64,000 nt of DNA from Nitrospirota bacterium (GTDB taxonomy: Bacteria; Nitrospirota; Nitrospiria; JACQBW01): assembly GCA_016194305.1 (NCBI GenBank), contig JACQBW010000035.1:1-64000 (forward strand), in the 5' to 3' direction. Under the pieces are notes generated by a model that did not search any database, was not told the DNA's origin, and worked only from the letters and a program-made list of their open reading frames with translations. Both the position numbers and the translations under genes were made by a program. How positions within the stretch are numbered: position 1 is the first letter of the stretch; every line of letters begins with the position of its first letter. Shown here piece by piece: positions 27,945 to 38,072 of this stretch.

Positions 27945-28847
27945 ATGCAGATGGGAATGATAGGTCTGGGCCGGATGGGGGCCAATATGTCTCAACGGTT
28001 GCTGAAAAGCGGGCATCAGGTGATCGGTTATGATCGGTCCAGTTCCGTCGGAAAGGAACTGATCCCTCTGGGTGGCGCCCGGGTTTATTCCACGAAAGAA
28101 TTGGTTGAAAAATTAACCCCTCCCCGAGTTATCTGGATGATGGTTCCCGCCGGTTCTCCGGTGGATCAGACGGTCGAAGAACTCCTTCCGCACCTTTCTT
28201 CAGGCGACACGCTGATCGACGGGGGAAATTCATATTACCAGGATGCATTGAGGCGTTCCAAAGCGTTGGAAAGTCGGGAGATCCACTGGCTTGATGTGGG
28301 AACCAGCGGAGGCATTTGGGGGTTGAAAGAGGGATATTGTCTGATGGTGGGCGGACGGGAAGAAAGTTTTGTTCGGTGCGAACCTTTATTTAAGTCCCTG
28401 GCGCCAGAGGGAGGATACCTCTATTCAGGATCCAGCGGAGCAGGACACTTTACTAAAATGGTTCATAATGGCATTGAATATGGCATGCTTCAAGCCTATG
28501 CGGAAGGATTCGAGCTTTTAAAGAGATCTTCCTTCAAATTTGATCTTGAATCGATTGCCCGACTTTGGCAGAAAGGAAGCGTGGTCAGATCGTGGCTTTT
28601 GGAACTGACGGCAAGTGCATTGAAGAAGGACTCTGATCTGTCGAAGGTGAAAGGGTTCGTTGAAGACTCGGGTGAAGGGAGATGGATTGTCAAGGAAGGC
28701 GTCGATTGCGGCGTGCCGCTTCCGGTCATCACGCAATCCCTGTTTGCCCGGTTCCAGTCGCGGCAAGAAGAATCCTTCAGCGCGAAAATGATTGCCGCCC
28801 TGAGAAAAGAATTCGGGGGACATGAGGTAAAGAAAACAGATGAGTGA
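27945..28847 (+). CDS. gnd: 6-phosphogluconate dehydrogenase, decarboxylating (short type)
   Basis: A 300-residue enzyme of the short, GndA/YqeC-like class that oxidises 6-phosphogluconate to ribulose 5-phosphate and CO2. The Rossmann motif GLGRMGANM lies at residues 7-15. The substrate region has [12 protein letters not shown] and the catalytic lysine is in [14 protein letters not shown]. Short-type enzymes are commonly NAD-preferring. GGAGC precedes the ATG. Its 3' end overlaps zwf by eight bases, and the four genes form the oxidative pentose phosphate pathway. Confidence 0.92.
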   Translation: MQMGMIGLGRMGANMSQRLLKSGHQVIGYDRSSSVGKELIPLGGARVYSTKELVEKLTPPRVIWMMVPAGSPVDQTVEELLPHLSSGDTLIDGGNSYYQDALRRSKALESREIHWLDVGTSGGIWGLKEGYCLMVGGREESFVRCEPLFKSLAPEGGYLYSGSSGAGHFTKMVHNGIEYGMLQAYAEGFELLKRSSFKFDLESIARLWQKGSVVRSWLLELTASALKKDSDLSKVKGFVEDSGEGRWIVKEGVDCGVPLPVITQSLFARFQSRQEESFSAKMIAALRKEFGGHEVKKTDE

Positions 28848-30345
28848 ACGAGAGGGTTCAAAAGGATATCGGGGAGACGCCTGTGGCATTGTTATTTTTG
28901 GAGCGTCCGGGGACTTGACCCACCGGAAGTTGATCCCCGCGCTTTATTCGCTTTCATTGCAGGGCCTCCTCCCCAATCAATTCGCGGTTGTTGGATTTGC
29001 CAGAACCCCGATGGAGGAATCGGAATTCCGTCAGAAATCGTATGATGCCATTCGTCCGGAATCGGAAAAGGAGTGGGAGAGTTTTTCCCAACACCTCCAC
29101 TATTTCCCCGGAGATTTTAGAAAGAAGGAAGATTATCAACAATTAGGCGAGTTTCTGCTTGCAAAAGGAAGTGGCCATTCCTGGTGTGACAATATTCTTT
29201 TTTACCTTGCCACGCCCCCTTCCGCTTATCCGACCATTATTGAAAACCTCAAGGATTCAGGACTTTCAGGGAGGATGAGAGAGACCAGGGGCTGGACCCG
29301 GATTATCATCGAGAAACCATTTGGCAGGGATCTGAATACAGCCTCCGCCCTCAACTATCTTGCGGACCAAGCGTTTGAGGAAAAGCAAATATTTCGAATT
29401 GACCATTATCTCGGGAAAGAGACGGTCCAGAACATCCTAGCATTCCGGTTTGCCAACGGGATTTTTGAACCGCTCTGGAACAGGCAATTTATCGATCATG
29501 TCCAGATTACGGTCGCGGAAGGGATCGGGATTGAAGGACGAGGGGCCTATTATGAAGAGGCGGGTGCGCTTCGGGACATGGTTCAGAATCATCTCCTCCA
29601 GCTTTTGGCGCTGGTCGCAATGGAGCCGCCGATCGCGCTAGATGCGGACGCTATTCGGGACGAGAAGATCCGGGTTTGGAAGTCGATTCGACCGATTGCT
29701 CCGGACCAGGTCAACCAGTTTACGGTTCGGGGACAATATCGGCGGAGTTTCTTCAAAGGGAACGAGGTCAAAGGTTACCGCGAGGAAGAGAAGGTTGATC
29801 CGCATTCCGTCATCGAAACCTATGTCGCGGTCAAGTTTTTTATCGACAATTGGCGTTGGGAAGGGCTTCCCTTTTACCTTCGAACGGGAAAGCGGCTCCC
29901 CAAAAGAGTTTCGGAAATTGCGATTCAGTTCAAAAGGGTGCCGCATCTCCTTTTCAGAAGAGTGTCGGATCATCGTCAGGAACCGAACCTGCTTGTACTT
30001 CGGATTCAACCCGATGAAGGAATCTCCCTGAAGTTCGAGGCGAAACGTCCCGGGCCCGGAATAGAATTGAAATCCGAAACACTCAATGTGCATTTTGACG
30101 GCGCGTCAGGTGTCCGCAAGGATTCGGCCTATGAAAGGCTTCTTCTCGATGCGATGAGGGGAGACCAGACGCTCTTTACCCGAAGAGACGGAATCGAGGC
30201 CGCATGGGGATTGATCGATCCGATCATTGAAGGTTGGAAAAAAGAGCCTGCAAATGATTTTCCAAATTACAAGGCCGAAAGCTGGGGTCCCTCCTTGGCG
30301 GACGACCTCATGAAAAGAGATGATCGTCATTGGCGAGTTTTATGA
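28840..30345 (+). CDS. zwf: glucose-6-phosphate 1-dehydrogenase
   Basis: The 501-residue entry enzyme of the oxidative pentose phosphate pathway, reducing NADP with glucose 6-phosphate. The coenzyme motif [18 protein letters not shown] lies near the N terminus. The active-site peptide RIDHYLGKE with catalytic His and Lys is in mid-chain, and [11 protein letters not shown] occurs later. The length is standard. It overlaps gnd by eight bases upstream and pgl by four downstream (ATGA), so expression is tightly coupled. Confidence 0.96.
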   Translation: MSEREGSKGYRGDACGIVIFGASGDLTHRKLIPALYSLSLQGLLPNQFAVVGFARTPMEESEFRQKSYDAIRPESEKEWESFSQHLHYFPGDFRKKEDYQQLGEFLLAKGSGHSWCDNILFYLATPPSAYPTIIENLKDSGLSGRMRETRGWTRIIIEKPFGRDLNTASALNYLADQAFEEKQIFRIDHYLGKETVQNILAFRFANGIFEPLWNRQFIDHVQITVAEGIGIEGRGAYYEEAGALRDMVQNHLLQLLALVAMEPPIALDADAIRDEKIRVWKSIRPIAPDQVNQFTVRGQYRRSFFKGNEVKGYREEEKVDPHSVIETYVAVKFFIDNWRWEGLPFYLRTGKRLPKRVSEIAIQFKRVPHLLFRRVSDHRQEPNLLVLRIQPDEGISLKFEAKRPGPGIELKSETLNVHFDGASGVRKDSAYERLLLDAMRGDQTLFTRRDGIEAAWGLIDPIIEGWKKEPANDFPNYKAESWGPSLADDLMKRDDRHWRVL

Positions 30346-31085
30346 CTTTAGCCGGACCGAAGTGGATCGTTTGTCAGGATGTCGCTTCACTCAGTCAGAC
30401 CGCCGTAACAATATTTCTTGACCTCTATCGCAAAACCCTTTTGCGGGAACCCATTTTTACCGTACTCCTTTCCGGAGGGAAAACGCCTGATACCATTTAT
30501 TCACTTCTTGCCGAATCTTCGAATCAGGGAGGAGTGGATTGGAATAAGATTCATTTGTTCTGGGGTGATGAACGATTTGTACCTTCAAACCATCCGGAAA
30601 GCAATTTCGGTACATTGAAGGTGAGTTTGATTTCCAGGATCAATATCCCTCCGGAAAATGTTCACCCGATTCCGACAGATGGGGTCACGCCCCAGGAAGC
30701 GGCAATAAGATATGAGAATCATTTGAAAGCGTTTTTCAATTTGGACGAGAATGCGTTTCCCCGATTTAGTCTTATCTTGCTTGGAGTCGGGGAAGATGGG
30801 CATACCGCTTCGCTCTTTCCCGGTTCACCCGAGCTGGACGAAAAGAAGAGATGGGTCGTCTCAAGTCATGTAAAAAGCCTTAAAAATCAGCGCATTACAG
30901 TCACATTACCGGTGTTAAACGAGGGGCATTCGATACTGGTTCTGGCTTCGGGCGAGAAAAAGGCGGAAGTCATGAAAAGAGCTATCGAGTCCAACAGCGA
31001 GCCCTTCCTGCCCATTCAACGGATCCATCCATCCACAGGAGAAATCACCTTCTTGATGGATGCCGCCGCGGCTTCAAGACTGTAG
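30342..31085 (+). CDS. pgl: 6-phosphogluconolactonase
   Basis: A 247-residue lactonase of the SOL/DevB family that hydrolyses 6-phosphogluconolactone. Family blocks are [53 protein letters not shown] and a terminal [10 protein letters not shown]. The ATG at 30342 gives an ATGA overlap with the zwf stop; an upstream TTG at 30330 is less likely. It is last in the pgi-gnd-zwf-pgl operon, which lacks a visible terminator after it. Confidence 0.94.
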   Translation: MTLAGPKWIVCQDVASLSQTAVTIFLDLYRKTLLREPIFTVLLSGGKTPDTIYSLLAESSNQGGVDWNKIHLFWGDERFVPSNHPESNFGTLKVSLISRINIPPENVHPIPTDGVTPQEAAIRYENHLKAFFNLDENAFPRFSLILLGVGEDGHTASLFPGSPELDEKKRWVVSSHVKSLKNQRITVTLPVLNEGHSILVLASGEKKAEVMKRAIESNSEPFLPIQRIHPSTGEITFLMDAAAASRL

Positions 31086-31117
31086 CTGAGCCATTGATTC
31101 CTGAGCTTTTGTTTGAG

Positions 31118-31146
31118 TTGAACCCAGGTTGAAGGCTGTGTTAATA
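31118..31146 (+). promoter_or_regulatory. possible promoter upstream of iscA-like gene
   Basis: TTGAAC at 31118-31123 and TTAATA at 31141-31146 are 17 bp apart, 45 bp before the iscA start. Both boxes deviate from consensus. Confidence 0.35.
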
Positions 31147-31190
31147 TAACAGTGTAAAGGTATTGTTTTACTGAAGAAAGGGATGCTCAG

Positions 31191-31514
31191 ATGATTCATT
31201 TAACTGAAACTGCCGCTCAAGAAGTGAAGAAGATTATGTCAAAAGAAAATAATCCGGATCTTGCCCTTCGAGTGGGAGTAAAAGGGGGAGGTTGTTCGGG
31301 ACTCGAATACAATCTTTCCTTTGATTCCAATCGAGAAGAATGGGATGAACTTTTTGAAGAGCACGGAGTCAAAATGCTCGTGGACGCCAAGAGTTATATC
31401 TATCTGGATGGCATTACCATTGATTTTTCAAGGGCTTTGACAGGAGGAGGGTTCAAATTTAACAACCCGAATGCCACAGGCTCTTGTGGATGCGGCACTT
31501 CTTTTGCCGTCTAA
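31191..31514 (+). CDS. iscA: A-type iron-sulfur cluster carrier protein (IscA/ErpA)
   Basis: A 107-residue HesB/IscA/ErpA protein that carries and hands over Fe-S clusters. The three cluster cysteines are C35 in GGGCSGLEY and C99 and C101 in GSCGCGTSFAV. SAMxxL-like surroundings are conserved (LDGITIDFSRALTGGGFKFNNPNA in parts). A good terminator follows, so it is monocistronic although the next gene is an HscA/DnaK chaperone. IscS, IscU and HscB are not in the window, so it could equally be named erpA. Confidence 0.92.
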   Translation: MIHLTETAAQEVKKIMSKENNPDLALRVGVKGGGCSGLEYNLSFDSNREEWDELFEEHGVKMLVDAKSYIYLDGITIDFSRALTGGGFKFNNPNATGSCGCGTSFAV

Positions 31515-31540
31515 CAGACTCGAAACTTAAAACCTATACG

Positions 31541-31580
31541 GAGGTGGGCTTTCTCACGAAGGCCGCCTCTTTTTTATTTT
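31541..31580 (+). terminator. rho-independent terminator after iscA
   Basis: GAGGTGG and CCGCCTC form a stem with one G-T pair, followed directly by a run of T. Confidence 0.75.
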
Positions 31581-31593
31581 GGAATCATGACAT

Positions 31594-33420
31594 ATGAGCA
31601 ATAGAATTGTCGGAATTGATCTGGGAACGACCAACAGTCTCGTCGCCTATGTTGACGGGAAGGTGCCTAAAATAATTCCTGATCAGGAAGGTAACAGGAT
31701 GGTCCCTTCAATCGTCTCGTTTGAAGGGAACCAGTTACGGGTTGGAGAAAAGGCCAAAAAAAGAAGAAAAGAAGATATCGAAAACACCCTTTATTCGATC
31801 AAACGGTTGATGGGAAAAGGGTTAGCTGAGGTGCAATCAGAACTTGCTTATATTCCCTTTAAACTTTCAGGAGACTCCGGAGGGGTCATCAAGATTCACG
31901 TCGGAGACAGAACTTTTACACCTCCAGAAATCTCGGCAATGGTATTAAGACAGCTCAAGGAACAGGCGGAATCCTATTTTAAAGAAGAGATCAACCGGGC
32001 TGTGATAACGGTCCCCGCCTATTTTAACGACAGTCAACGGCAAGCGACGAAAGATGCCGGAAGAATTGCCGGCCTGGAGGTCGTTCGGATCATCAACGAA
32101 CCGACCGCCGCCTCTTTAGCGTATGGCCTCGACATGCGGAAACAGGGGATCATCGCGGTTTATGATCTGGGAGGGGGCACTTTTGACATTTCTATCCTGA
32201 AATTGAAGGAAGGGATTTTTGAGGTCCTTTCGACGAACGGGAATAATCATCTCGGGGGGGACGACTTCGACCATGCCATGATTTCAGTCATCCTGCAGGA
32301 AGTTCGCGAAAAGGGTGGAATGGACGGTGAAAAAGATCCGGAGCTATTTGAAAAAATCAGAGCGGCTTCCGAATTGGCCAAATGCCGGCTTTCAACAGAA
32401 AATTCGACATTCATGGAAATTGAATTGGGCGCAGGGAAGAAATATGAAAGACCATGGACCCGCGCCGAATTTGAAAATGTAATTTCTTCATTGGTCACAT
32501 CCACGGCAGAACCCTGCCGCCAGGCCCTTTCCGATGCCGGGCTCACTCCGGAAGCAATTGATGAAGTCGTTCTGGTGGGAGGTTCAACCCGGGTTCCGAT
32601 GGTTCGGAAACTGGTGGAAGATCTCTTTCGCAAAAAAGCCCATTCCGAATTAAACCCGGATGAAGTCGTGGCACTTGGAGCAGCAATTCAGGGCCACATT
32701 CTGGGAGGACATATCAAGGATATGCTTTTGCTGGATGTGACCCCGCTTTCGTTGGGAATTGAAACGATGGGAGGAGTCGTAAGCAGAATTATTGAGAGGA
32801 ATACGACCATTCCCACTTCTGCGGTTGATCAATTTACCACGTCCGTTGATAACCAGACCGGTGTTCAGGTCCATGTCGTCCAGGGAGAAAGAGAGCTGGT
32901 CAAGGATGTCCGGAGTCTCGCCCGCTTCACTTTGAAAGGAATCCCTCCGATGAAGGCGGGGCTTCCAAAGATTGAAGTGAGATTTCAAATCGATGCCAAC
33001 GGAATCTTGAGTGTGAGTGCGAAAGAGGTCAGGACGGGAATCGAACAGACGATTGAAGTGAAGGCCACTTATGGCCTTGAGGAGGAAGAGGTCAAGCGGA
33101 TGATCAAAGATTCCATGGTTCACGCCGCTGAGGATCTAAAATCCCGTCAGGTGATTGAGTCGAGAAACGAAGCCGAGTCTGTACTTCGCCATACCGACCG
33201 CGCGATGGACCTTCATCGTGCCAGTTTGAGTTCTGCCGAAATGGAAAAAATTTCGAAGGCCGTGTCCCGATTGAAGGGAGTCATTCAAGGAGAGGATCAT
33301 CGCCTGATTCGAAACGAATTGAAAGCGCTCGAAGAGGCCACCCAGCCTCTCGCCGAAAAGATCATGAATCAGGCCCTCAAAGCGGAAGTGGAAGGCAAGA
33401 AGATCTCCGACGTTGTGTAA
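31594..33420 (+). CDS. hscA: Hsp70 chaperone, HscA/DnaK type
   Basis: A 608-residue Hsp70. ATPase domain signatures are [16 protein letters not shown] (7-22), [20 protein letters not shown] in parts, [29 protein letters not shown] and [14 protein letters not shown]. The substrate domain includes [16 protein letters not shown] and VVQGERE, and the C-terminal lid is short with no EEVD. The length (E. coli HscA 616, DnaK 638) and the position after iscA favour an Fe-S-assembly chaperone; it may also be a second DnaK. No J-protein or GrpE gene is nearby. The start is an ATG after the iscA terminator, so it probably needs its own promoter or readthrough. Confidence 0.88.
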   Translation: MSNRIVGIDLGTTNSLVAYVDGKVPKIIPDQEGNRMVPSIVSFEGNQLRVGEKAKKRRKEDIENTLYSIKRLMGKGLAEVQSELAYIPFKLSGDSGGVIKIHVGDRTFTPPEISAMVLRQLKEQAESYFKEEINRAVITVPAYFNDSQRQATKDAGRIAGLEVVRIINEPTAASLAYGLDMRKQGIIAVYDLGGGTFDISILKLKEGIFEVLSTNGNNHLGGDDFDHAMISVILQEVREKGGMDGEKDPELFEKIRAASELAKCRLSTENSTFMEIELGAGKKYERPWTRAEFENVISSLVTSTAEPCRQALSDAGLTPEAIDEVVLVGGSTRVPMVRKLVEDLFRKKAHSELNPDEVVALGAAIQGHILGGHIKDMLLLDVTPLSLGIETMGGVVSRIIERNTTIPTSAVDQFTTSVDNQTGVQVHVVQGERELVKDVRSLARFTLKGIPPMKAGLPKIEVRFQIDANGILSVSAKEVRTGIEQTIEVKATYGLEEEEVKRMIKDSMVHAAEDLKSRQVIESRNEAESVLRHTDRAMDLHRASLSSAEMEKISKAVSRLKGVIQGEDHRLIRNELKALEEATQPLAEKIMNQALKAEVEGKKISDVV

Positions 33421-33538
33421 CAAGAACCCTTTGATTTTATTTGTTTCCAGTTAATTTTCCTGTTATATATATCTCTGATTCTGATCGGTCGTTAACCCAA
33501 ATCATTCGTAGCCATGTCATGAGTAGAAAGGAGAAATA

Positions 33539-33631
33539 ATGAAAAATCCGCTCGATACCATATCAGGCACCATCATCTCTGGTTTTATTTTAACTGCGAT
33601 CCTTTTTGTGATCGTCAAAGCTTTAATTTAA
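33539..33631 (+). CDS. 30-residue single-helix membrane miniprotein
   Basis: A short frame reading MKNPLDTISGTIISGFILTA then ILFVIVKALI, preceded by AGAAAGGAGAAATA, an excellent ribosome-binding site at ideal spacing. One transmembrane helix covers residues about 11-29. It lies between the chaperone and the PuuD-like membrane protein. The strong Shine-Dalgarno sequence and clean amphipathic-then-hydrophobic design support it being real; small subunits of membrane complexes look like this. Function unknown. Confidence 0.5.
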   Translation: MKNPLDTISGTIISGFILTAILFVIVKALI

Positions 33632-33674
33632 GGATACCGGGACAAACCTAATTTATTATTTGAAAGGAAGCGCA

Positions 33675-34166
33675 ATGACATCAATTGAATTATTTTTCAG
33701 ATGGGGACATTTTTTGACAGGCATTACCTGGATCGGATTGTTGTACTATTTTAATTTTGTTCAGGTTCCCTTTATCAAGGCGACCACTCCGGAAACAAAA
33801 GCGGAAGCTTTCAAACATCTTGTTCCCAGAGCGCTTTTCTGGTTCCGTCATGCCGCACTCTGGACCTGGATATTCGGACTGTTGATCCTGGGAGGAAGAG
33901 GCATGTTGCTGGATGCCTTTATGTTAAAAGGGGGTGCCGCAATTATCGGGATGGGTGCCTGGCTCGGAACGATCATGTTCCTCAACGTTTGGCTGATTAT
34001 TTGGCCGAACCAGCAAAAGGTTCTCGGACTTGTTAGCGCAACGCCTGAGCAAAAGACCAAAGCGGCTCGAATGGCTTTTCTTGCGTCAAGGACCAATACC
34101 ATGCTTTCGGTTCCGATGCTCTTTTTCATGGCAAGTTCTAGCCATGGTGCCGGACTCTTTTCTTAA
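33675..34166 (+). CDS. PuuD-like integral membrane protein
   Basis: A 163-residue polytopic membrane protein with about four hydrophobic helices. WGHFLTGITWIGLLYYFNFVQ, FRHAALWTWIFGLLIL and MFLNVWLIIWPNQQKVLG resemble the membrane domain of the urate hydroxylase PuuD family. The cytochrome c domain present in true PuuD is missing, and family members of this size are mostly uncharacterised. The histidines in the membrane segments (H11 in RWGHF and the FRHAA histidine) could bind haem. ATG 33675 has AAGGAAG just upstream. A strong terminator follows, so with the 30-residue protein it makes a small unit. Confidence 0.6.
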   Translation: MTSIELFFRWGHFLTGITWIGLLYYFNFVQVPFIKATTPETKAEAFKHLVPRALFWFRHAALWTWIFGLLILGGRGMLLDAFMLKGGAAIIGMGAWLGTIMFLNVWLIIWPNQQKVLGLVSATPEQKTKAARMAFLASRTNTMLSVPMLFFMASSSHGAGLFS

Positions 34167-34192
34167 ACCAGGGAATATGGATAGAGAGATCA

Positions 34193-34218
34193 GGGCGACC
34201 TTTGGGTCGCCCTTTTTT
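34193..34218 (+). terminator. rho-independent terminator after the PuuD-like gene
   Basis: GGGCGACC and GGGTCGCCC form a perfect GC-rich stem with a TTT loop, followed by six T. Confidence 0.88.
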
Positions 34219-34254
34219 ATTTAATATGGAAAACAAATGGAGTGAGGCAAGGTT

Positions 34255-34824
34255 TTGACGCCAAAGCGGTGTGAATGGGCCGGATCCGATTTTGAAATGG
34301 TCCGCTATCACGATACCGAATGGGGCGTTTCTGTATACGATGACAGGCGCCTCTTCGAATTTCTGATTTTGGAGGGTGCCCAGGCGGGACTCAGCTGGAT
34401 GACGATCTTGAAGCGCCGTGAAGGCTACCGGGAGGCATTTGATCAATTTAATGCCAAAAAGGTCTCTTCTTTTGATTCGAAAAAGATTGAAGATTTACTG
34501 AATAATCCGAAAATCATCCGGAATCGGCTTAAAATAAGTTCTGCCGTGAACAATGCCAGATGTTTTCTGGAAATAATCGAGGAGTTCGGAAGCTTTAGCC
34601 GGTACCAATGGGAGTTTGTTGGGGGAAAGCCGATTCAAAACAGACGAAAATCCACCCAGGATTTTCCGGTCACCACGAGGGAATCAGATGCCTTCAGTGG
34701 AGATCTTAAAAAGAGAGGGTTTAAGTTTGTCGGCTCGACGATTATTTATGCCCATATGCAGGCCGTAGGGATGGTCAACGACCATACGATTTCCTGCTTC
34801 AGACATCAGGAAGTGCAGGATTGA
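34255..34824 (+). CDS. tag: DNA-3-methyladenine glycosylase I
   Basis: A 189-residue base-excision repair enzyme removing 3-methyladenine. Zinc ligands are C6 (RCEW), H19 (RYHDTEWG), H177 and C181 (NDHTISCF), matching the CHHC zinc snap of E. coli Tag. The active-site E40 and W48 are in LEGAQAGLSW. The start is a TTG at the position where the family normally begins, with no alternative ATG nearby. It stands between two terminator-separated units and is convergent with the GGDEF-EAL gene. Confidence 0.93.
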   Translation: MTPKRCEWAGSDFEMVRYHDTEWGVSVYDDRRLFEFLILEGAQAGLSWMTILKRREGYREAFDQFNAKKVSSFDSKKIEDLLNNPKIIRNRLKISSAVNNARCFLEIIEEFGSFSRYQWEFVGGKPIQNRRKSTQDFPVTTRESDAFSGDLKKRGFKFVGSTIIYAHMQAVGMVNDHTISCFRHQEVQD

Positions 34825-34831
34825 TCAGGAA

Positions 34832-36706
34832 TCAGGTTTTGACCCCGTTCCATTTATGAGTGAGGAGATTTTTGAATTCTTCATGAGGCAGCGGCTTGCT
34901 GAAATAGAATCCCTGCGCTTCGTCACATTCAAGTGACCGGAGAAGGTTAAGTTGGTCCAACGTTTCTACCCCTTCTGCCACCGCCCGGAGTCCAAGACTG
35001 TGCGCCATTCGAATAATGGTCTGTGCAATGACCGCGTCATTGGTATCCGTTGTAATATTACGGACAAAGGATTGATCAATCTTGAGCTTGTGAATGGGAA
35101 ATCGTTTCAAATAACTCAGCGATGAGTAGCCCGTACCAAAATCATCAATTGAAAGTTGAATGCCCATGTCGCTTAACTGGTGAAGAAGCCTGATAATGGC
35201 GTCTGTGTTTTTCATAAGCAAGCTCTCGGTCAGTTCCAGTTCAAGATAGCGAGGAGAAAGTCCTGTCGTATTGAGCACCCGTGTAACCTCCTCCAGGAGA
35301 TCCCCCTGATGAATCTGTCTGGCTGACAGGTTGACGGCGACTGAAAGGGGTTCGACCCCGGTGGCTTGCCATGATTTGAGCTGTTGACAAGCGGCATTCA
35401 GCACCCACTTTCCAATTGGAAGAATCAGGCCGGACTCCTCTGCAATCGGAATGAATGCGCCTGGAGAAACGGTTCCCACATGCGGACGGTTCCACCGGAC
35501 AAGTGCCTCCATGCCGGTGAGCGCTCCGGTCAGCAAATGAAAAGTGGGCTGATAATTTAATATGAGTTCATCCCGGGTAATGGCCTGTCGGAGCGCGCTT
35601 TCCAGGGAAAGGCGCTCAACGCTCGAATGATCCATCGTTGAGGAATAGACCTGAGAATTATTGTCGCCTCCCTGATCTTTGACTTGATAGAGGGCGATGT
35701 CGGCATTTTTCAAGAGTGTTTGCGGATCGTCGCCGCACTCGGGGTAAATGGCAATGCCGATGCTTCCGGAGATGTACAATTCGTGATTTTCGAGATTGAA
35801 CACAGGTCTGAGGACATTGAATATTCGTTCGGCAGCCCTGATCGCATCATACTTTGATTCGATGACAGGCAATAAGACGGTAAACTCATCACCGCCCATC
35901 CGTGCAACGGTATCACCGTCCCGCATGCAATGAGTCAATCTTTCTCCCAGCACTTTTAATAACTGATCTCCGATATTATGGCCCAGTGTGTCGTTAATCA
36001 CTTTAAAACGATCCAGATCAATAAAGAGGATGGCCAGCATGGCTTCGGTCCGCCGGGCCTGCGAAATCGCCATGGAGAGCCGGTCTTCAAAAAGCAGGCG
36101 GTTAGGGAGTCCCGTCAGGGAGTCATGATAAGCCTGGTATTTTATCATCTCCTCGGCCTGCATTCGGCTTGTCACATCACGAATGATCGCAAATCCGCCG
36201 ATTGCCTGGCGGGATTCGTTATACAGCGGAGAAAACTGGGCTTCGTAATGTCTTTTTCTCCCGTCTCTTGAAATGGTGAATGACTTCTCTATGGTCACTG
36301 TGGTCTTGCCTTCGATGATATCAGAAAAAATCCTCGGCCCGGCGATTTCCTGAAACGGATGCAGGAGGTCATAAATCAGCCTGTTACTGGCCTCGTCTTT
36401 GCCGATACCGGTGATCGCTTCCATGCCGGGATTCCAGACGGTGCAATGGCATTCGTGGTCAAAGGCAAAGATGCCATCACCACTGCTATTGATAATCCTT
36501 TCAAAAAGCGCGCGAATGTCAGAATTGGCCTGAATAAGCTCCTGCGAACTGAGTTCAAGCGATCGTTCAAGCATTTCTCTGTCGATATCGAACTGGGAAT
36601 AGGCGCTGTTGACCGCTTCAATCAATTCTCCGCATCCTTTTGGAACGGATTCTATCCCGTTAAAAAAACGTTTGAGCTGGCGATTGAGCAGACTATGCAA
36701 TTTCAC
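34832..36706 (-). CDS. PAS-GGDEF-EAL protein (c-di-GMP turnover)
   Basis: A 624-residue signalling protein. The first 65 residues are helical. A PAS/PAC sensor covers about 60-185 (FAFDHECHCTVWNPGMEAITG). The GGDEF domain covers about 190-355 with the intact motif GGDEF near 270 in ARMGGDEFTVLLP, and the EAL domain covers about 370-620 with EAL near 400 in GMEALVRWN. DDFGTGYSSLSYLK and FPIHKLKIDQSFV follow. Both catalytic motifs look intact, so it may make and degrade c-di-GMP. The start is GTG. It begins six bases after the FIST-domain gene, so the FIST protein is its likely sensory partner. No membrane helices are seen. Confidence 0.9.
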   Translation of the reverse strand: MKLHSLLNRQLKRFFNGIESVPKGCGELIEAVNSAYSQFDIDREMLERSLELSSQELIQANSDIRALFERIINSSGDGIFAFDHECHCTVWNPGMEAITGIGKDEASNRLIYDLLHPFQEIAGPRIFSDIIEGKTTVTIEKSFTISRDGRKRHYEAQFSPLYNESRQAIGGFAIIRDVTSRMQAEEMIKYQAYHDSLTGLPNRLLFEDRLSMAISQARRTEAMLAILFIDLDRFKVINDTLGHNIGDQLLKVLGERLTHCMRDGDTVARMGGDEFTVLLPVIESKYDAIRAAERIFNVLRPVFNLENHELYISGSIGIAIYPECGDDPQTLLKNADIALYQVKDQGGDNNSQVYSSTMDHSSVERLSLESALRQAITRDELILNYQPTFHLLTGALTGMEALVRWNRPHVGTVSPGAFIPIAEESGLILPIGKWVLNAACQQLKSWQATGVEPLSVAVNLSARQIHQGDLLEEVTRVLNTTGLSPRYLELELTESLLMKNTDAIIRLLHQLSDMGIQLSIDDFGTGYSSLSYLKRFPIHKLKIDQSFVRNITTDTNDAVIAQTIIRMAHSLGLRAVAEGVETLDQLNLLRSLECDEAQGFYFSKPLPHEEFKNLLTHKWNGVKT

Positions 36707-36712
36707 CGAAAA

Positions 36713-37852
36713 TTACCTCTCCGAAAAGGTGGTGATGGTCATGGTCTGATTGTGAAGCTCGCATTTGGCATTGGGCGTAAAAGGAGAAATTTCTCCATAG
36801 GAATAGAAACCGGTCAGAATGGTCTTGTCGCCTGTGATTTCTCTAACCCCCTCGACTTCTTCCTCAATTCGCTGTTTGAGGACGAGTTTTCTGCCGACAC
36901 AGCTAATCAGGATCGCCAGATCTGGAGCGTTCGGACCGATCGTCCCGCAACTGATCTTGGCGGCTTCTAAAGAGCCGTCAATCAATCGGTCAAAGTTGGC
37001 TTTCATCAGTCGAACATAGGCGCCCTGCGGAAGATCCCCGGCGAAGGTCATACTCTGGTCCTTTTCATTGACAGACAAAATGGTTCGAACCACGCCGACA
37101 TTTTCATTCTCTGTCCGAAGACAGAGTGGAAAAAGGAGACCTGAGGCGGGAAGTCCTTTTGCATGTTCTCCCAGATATTTCTTATACAATTCCAGCGCAG
37201 ACTTTCCGTCCAATTGGTACAAAATATTTCCATGGGACGAGGTAATCCGTCTTTCCGGACCAAATGGATCCCACCCACCCAAAGAGCCGCAGCCGACTTT
37301 TAGCCGGTCGCCGTAAAATCCGACAACCCCCACGCGATCTTTTTCTGCAGGAGAATCCATCAGGACCAGGGTTTCTTCAAAAAGTTCGCCATCGCCGGAG
37401 AGGCCTCCGGTCAGCGTGGTATGCGAGGGGAGATATCTCGTCAGTCCCTCAACGAGTTGACTTCCGTTTACGGTAAGGCCATCAGAAAGGACGAAGACAT
37501 ATGAGAGACCTTTCGTCGGGAGACTTTCCGCAAGTTTCTTGCCGGCATCAAAACTACTTTCCCCCTGCCGGACATGGATCGATGCCGTTTTGACTTCGGT
37601 GTAGTCAAACCGCATTGCGGTCAGAATAATGGAGCCGTCAGAGACATGCGTGTCATGAATTTCACCGGCGGTAGAACATCCAAATAGATGGGCGTTAGGG
37701 TAAAACCTTCTGATTTCGTCAAATACCTTGTCCCCTTTCAGACTGGATTTGGAACCAAAAACGAGAACAAGCTGAGCGGACTCGTTGAGATTACTTCTAC
37801 TCTGCGGTTCCCATCCCTTTTCCTTCACCCACCTTTTTTGTTCAATTTCCAT
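36713..37852 (-). CDS. FIST N/FIST C domain sensory protein
   Basis: A 379-residue protein of the FIST family (F-box and intracellular signal transduction proteins), proposed to sense small ligands such as amino acids. The FIST_N part contains LVLVFGSKSSL, AHLFGCSTAGEIHD, SYVFVLSDGLTVNGSQL and TTLTGGLSGDGE. The FIST_C part contains SALELYKKYLGEHA and the terminal TGFYSYGEISPF. It is directly upstream of, and probably cotranscribed with, the PAS-GGDEF-EAL gene, a common pairing. ATG 37852 has AAAGGA eight bases upstream; a GTG at 37909 with GGGG before it is a fair alternative that would add 19 residues. Confidence 0.87.
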   Translation of the reverse strand: MEIEQKRWVKEKGWEPQSRSNLNESAQLVLVFGSKSSLKGDKVFDEIRRFYPNAHLFGCSTAGEIHDTHVSDGSIILTAMRFDYTEVKTASIHVRQGESSFDAGKKLAESLPTKGLSYVFVLSDGLTVNGSQLVEGLTRYLPSHTTLTGGLSGDGELFEETLVLMDSPAEKDRVGVVGFYGDRLKVGCGSLGGWDPFGPERRITSSHGNILYQLDGKSALELYKKYLGEHAKGLPASGLLFPLCLRTENENVGVVRTILSVNEKDQSMTFAGDLPQGAYVRLMKANFDRLIDGSLEAAKISCGTIGPNAPDLAILISCVGRKLVLKQRIEEEVEGVREITGDKTILTGFYSYGEISPFTPNAKCELHNQTMTITTFSER

Positions 37853-38035
37853 GTCGGCATTCCTTTCGAATAACAATGAGAAATCCCGGTCCAAAAAATG
37901 AAGCGACACCAGACCCCTTTCAATCGGTTTTTAGAAAGAGATCTCTCATTTTTTAAAGCACGATAATTGGATAGATACTATTTTAATTTACCATTTAATT
38001 GGGGTGTGTCAAGACGGACGGAGAGAGCTGGAGCA

Positions 38036-38066
38036 GAAAGAAAAGGGGGTCAGCCAAAGACCCCCT
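38036..38066 (-). terminator. rho-independent terminator of the small secreted protein gene
   Basis: Read on the minus strand, GGGGGTC and GACCCCC make a seven-base stem with a seven-base loop followed by TTTTCTTT, a few bases after the stop of the gene at 38073. Confidence 0.7.
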
Positions 38067-38072
38067 GGAAAC

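Noticed and set aside
36359-36970. 203-codon frame opposite the GGDEF-EAL and FIST genes
   Set aside because: It is antisense to two well-supported genes and is explained by their codon pattern.
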